From Saprospiraceae bacterium (GTDB lineage Bacteria > Bacteroidota > Bacteroidia > Chitinophagales > Saprospiraceae): a DNA stretch of 7,808 bases. Each line of letters opens with the position of its first letter. Positions within the stretch are counted from its first letter, which is position 1. Made by a program: the position numbers and the translations under genes. Below the pieces are notes generated by a model, which was given only the letters and a program-made list of their open reading frames with translations, searched no databases and was not told where the DNA came from. Below, piece by piece: positions 6,180 to 7,808 of the stretch. The stretch spans positions 1 to 7,808 of the forward strand of contig JAEUUM010000151.1 in NCBI GenBank assembly GCA_016787375.1, written 5' to 3'.

Positions 6180-7483
6180 TTCAATGTTGTGCTGTGATCA
6201 CGCCCATAACTCGGTAGCGTAATGTCTATACTGATGTCTCCTCGTGAAGGATTTGGATACAGTTTTAAACCATAACCCTTGTCACCAGGATTTATAACCG
6301 AAGTGAGGGTGTCACAGGGGCTGCTTGATACCGGACCCAATAAATAGTTGGGAGTATTGTTGGGCAGGGCAAGACTATTTTTTGAACATAAACTCAACTG
6401 TCTCAACCCAACCTTACAGGCCAAGCCAAGACTGTCTGGGTAATTGATCACATGCATAAAATCGCAATAACAAGTTGGGGTAAGATATATTTTACCATCC
6501 GTTTGTCTTGACATAAACCAAAAACCCGCAGGTCCATCTACCTTGTAGCCATCATATTTGCCTACTTCAAACAATTTTGGATTGGGCGAATGGGTGTCGA
6601 TCTGATAAATGGAAGTAGATGAGCAGACATAAGCAAACCTGCTGTTTGACGAAAAAGATGAACCTCCACCCGGGTACATTATGCTATCTAGTTTGATCTC
6701 AAAGAGATTATCCAACAAACCCGAACATCGGTCAAAATCAAACAACAACACCCCACATGAATTATTAAACATCATTAATTTTGACCCATCAGGGCTGATA
6801 CTGTTTTGTGCTACCCCGTGGCAATTTTCATAATAGTAATTAATAGATAAAATCTGTTTGTGTGACCAATGTATGCGTTCTTTTGAAATAACATAAAAAT
6901 CATATTCATTATACGATTTGCTTGGTTGTATAAGCCACCAGTCCCTGCCATTGGCATGCTTTACCACTATATTTGGCATAAGGTTTCCTTCCTGAATAAT
7001 TTGGTTTTTTAATACAGCCACATACTTCCCGGCAATTTTTTGTATTTTGGTATAATAACATGGGTTGTATTGTAAATTTACAGTATCATTTTTTTCTGCG
7101 CCCATGTGTATTAAGTAATACTCGTCGTTCGTGTCAGGTACCTTTAAAAACATCGTACCCCAAGGTGTTTTGGCTCCGGTTTTTTCAAGTAATAAATAAA
7201 AAAAACCAGGACTCAGACTATCACCATTTTCAATCATTTGGTGCGAACTATCGGCAATGTATATCCCATTTGTGTACAACAACATATTACCCATAGAATC
7301 ACAAATTGAGGCTACTGTACTTTCAAATTTCATAGGCGTTGATAAAACTTTGGATTTGGGTGTACCTGATGTAATATCAAATAATGATGTTGGAGCGAAA
7401 CCAAATGGCCACTGATCATAGTATTTTTGACCATGAAGGTAGCTGCTACTCAACAAGATCACCATAAACAAAATATTTCTCAT
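6017..7483 (-). CDS. Secreted propeller-like protein with T9SS sorting domain (gene B)
   Basis: It encodes 488 residues and is the first gene of the B-A-C set. Signal peptide 1-18 is cut at LHG|Q19. The family body spans about 19-395: YTNGIYI (70-76), ENGDSLSPG (85-93), HANGRDWW (176-183), ISPDGSKLM (229-237), FDRCSG (250-255), QTDGKIYL (327-334) and LLGPVSSSPCDTL (381-393). The repeated DG-K/N-IY motifs suggest a propeller. The type A T9SS domain spans about 400-488 (LYPNP 408-412, FDLLGREVY, GLYFASLYYRG, VEFGVVE). B is shorter than A and C and has no PKD domain. Its start is the only ATG that gives a normal signal peptide. An upstream promoter candidate would leave a leader of about 260 nt. 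The protein should be exported and displayed or released by T9SS; the ligand or activity is unknown. Confidence 0.94.
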   Translation of the reverse strand: MRNILFMVILLSSSYLHGQKYYDQWPFGFAPTSLFDITSGTPKSKVLSTPMKFESTVASICDSMGNMLLYTNGIYIADSSHQMIENGDSLSPGFFYLLLEKTGAKTPWGTMFLKVPDTNDEYYLIHMGAEKNDTVNLQYNPCYYTKIQKIAGKYVAVLKNQIIQEGNLMPNIVVKHANGRDWWLIQPSKSYNEYDFYVISKERIHWSHKQILSINYYYENCHGVAQNSISPDGSKLMMFNNSCGVLLFDFDRCSGLLDNLFEIKLDSIMYPGGGSSFSSNSRFAYVCSSTSIYQIDTHSPNPKLFEVGKYDGYKVDGPAGFWFMSRQTDGKIYLTPTCYCDFMHVINYPDSLGLACKVGLRQLSLCSKNSLALPNNTPNYLLGPVSSSPCDTLTSVINPGDKGYGLKLYPNPSRGDISIDITLPSYGRDHSTTLKIFDLLGREVYSHEFSQYSYMHTIASGSLVPGLYFASLYYRGQAVKTVEFGVVE

Positions 7484-7643
7484 TCTTTTATGAACTTGTA
7501 GGTATTCATTTGTCCGGTTTTACAGGAAAAATTGGCTGTTGCGACTTTTGAAACATTGGTTGTTCTCTTATTACAAAATTAAGATACTATGCACAGAGAA
7601 ATATTAGAAAAAACTTCAAAATATTGACGTTTTTCCAGATAAT

Positions 7644-7659
7644 TTTAGCCCCGGCTAAA
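7644..7659. promoter_or_regulatory. Palindrome TTTAGCC-CC-GGCTAAA
   Basis: It has perfect 7-bp arms around two C, in the leader of gene B. Its outer TTTAGC/GCTAAA half-sites are the same as those of the palindrome at 7739-7753. If the promoter candidate is right, this one lies inside the transcribed leader. It may be a regulator site or a small RNA hairpin. Confidence 0.35.
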
Positions 7660-7738
7660 TTGAAGGTCTTTTGCGTAGTATAACATTTTCATCAGCCGAA
7701 GTTAAACTTTCAAATTAAAAGTAGCTTTTTAATAAACC

Positions 7739-7753
7739 CTTTAGCAGCTAAAG
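7739..7753. promoter_or_regulatory. Operator-like palindrome CTTTAGC-A-GCTAAAG
   Basis: It has perfect 7-bp arms around one A. It overlaps the -7 element of the promoter candidate (7749-7756) and the expected transcription start, the usual place for a repressor site. Binding by any regulator is inference. Confidence 0.4.
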
Positions 7754-7779
7754 TTACAAAATTCAATCAATATTTCAAA
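7749..7779 (-). promoter_or_regulatory. Promoter candidate for the B-A-C set, Bacteroidota-type
   Basis: On the minus strand TTTG (7779-7776) is followed after 19 nt by TAACTTTA (7756-7749), the same spacing and near-consensus form as the candidate for D. The TTTG lies inside the 44-bp repeat, but the -7 element lies outside it. At copy 1 of the repeat the corresponding position has no -7 box. Confidence 0.5.
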
Positions 7780-7808
7780 ATTAAACTTCGTATTGTTATA
7801 CTTTTTTT
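7765..7808. repeat. 44-bp dispersed direct repeat, copy 2 (cut by window edge)
   Basis: It is identical to 1951-1994 and reaches the last base of the window, so its right boundary is unknown. It supplies the -33 TTTG of the promoter candidate for B. An imperfect inverted copy of its AGTATAAC and CGAAGTT parts lies at about 7677-7714, which could make this an inverted-repeat element of roughly 130 bp. Confidence 0.9.

Larger units (their letters stand above)
7484..7808. other. Upstream region of gene B
   Basis: This 325-nt region holds no gene I can support. It contains two TTTAGC...GCTAAA-type palindromes (7644-7659, 7739-7753), a promoter candidate (7749-7779), a copy of the 44-bp repeat at the edge (7765-7808), and a diverged inverted partner of that repeat (about 7677-7714, beginning AGTATAACA and containing CGAAGTT). 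A direct near-repeat CAGC[CG/TA]AAGTTA occurs at 7693-7704 and 7745-7756. This density of short repeats suggests a regulatory leader or a decayed small mobile element. Confidence 0.55.

Noticed and set aside
7480..7509. Nine-codon upstream frame MNTYKFIKE whose TGA overlaps the ATG of B as ATGA
   Set aside because: Translational coupling is possible, but such a short frame is likely by chance and no ribosome binding signal supports it.
1..7808. tRNA, rRNA or transposase gene
   Set aside because: I saw no tRNA-like cloverleaf, rRNA stretch or transposase motif on either strand.

Overview
The window is AT-rich, with all genes on the minus strand. It reads as a piece of a Bacteroidota chromosome, most likely from the Saprospiria or a related order. 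The evidence is: type IX secretion (T9SS) type A C-terminal sorting domains, Gln directly after every predicted signal peptidase site, a PKD domain, two promoter candidates of the Bacteroidota form TTTG-N19-TAnnTTTR, and no strong Shine-Dalgarno sequences. The lineage below phylum is inference.

Read in the direction of transcription (right to left), the window has: a 325-nt leader with repeats, palindromes and a promoter candidate (7484-7808); secreted protein 'B' (7483-6017); a 167-nt gap with a short relict of a sorting-domain tail and a hairpin; secreted protein 'A' (5849-4266); a 266-nt gap with a clearer relict tail and a terminator-like hairpin; secreted protein 'C' with an added PKD domain (3999-2263); a 482-nt gap with a 13-unit degenerate repeat, a 44-bp dispersed repeat and a promoter candidate (1781-2262); and the first 593 codons of a large secreted beta-helix-type protein 'D' (1780 to beyond the left edge).

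B, A and C are diverged tandem paralogs. All three carry HANGRDWW, FDRC[TS]G and a propeller-like layout, and they look like one transcription unit. D appears to have its own promoter. All four should be exported through the Sec pathway. A, B and C have visible T9SS tails for transfer to the cell surface; D's C-terminus lies outside the window. No enzyme active site is recognisable, so substrates and roles remain unknown.

The most interesting theme is remodelling of the 3' ends. A and B share a nearly identical 172-bp 3' cassette although their bodies are much diverged. Old sorting-domain tails survive as out-of-frame relics behind both. C stops at a TGA that is followed in frame by KLVLVE and TAG, which looks like the lost last strand of its sorting domain. 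D carries a four-copy octamer tandem repeat between its start codon and signal peptide, where any change in copy number would shift the frame, making it a candidate phase-variable surface protein.
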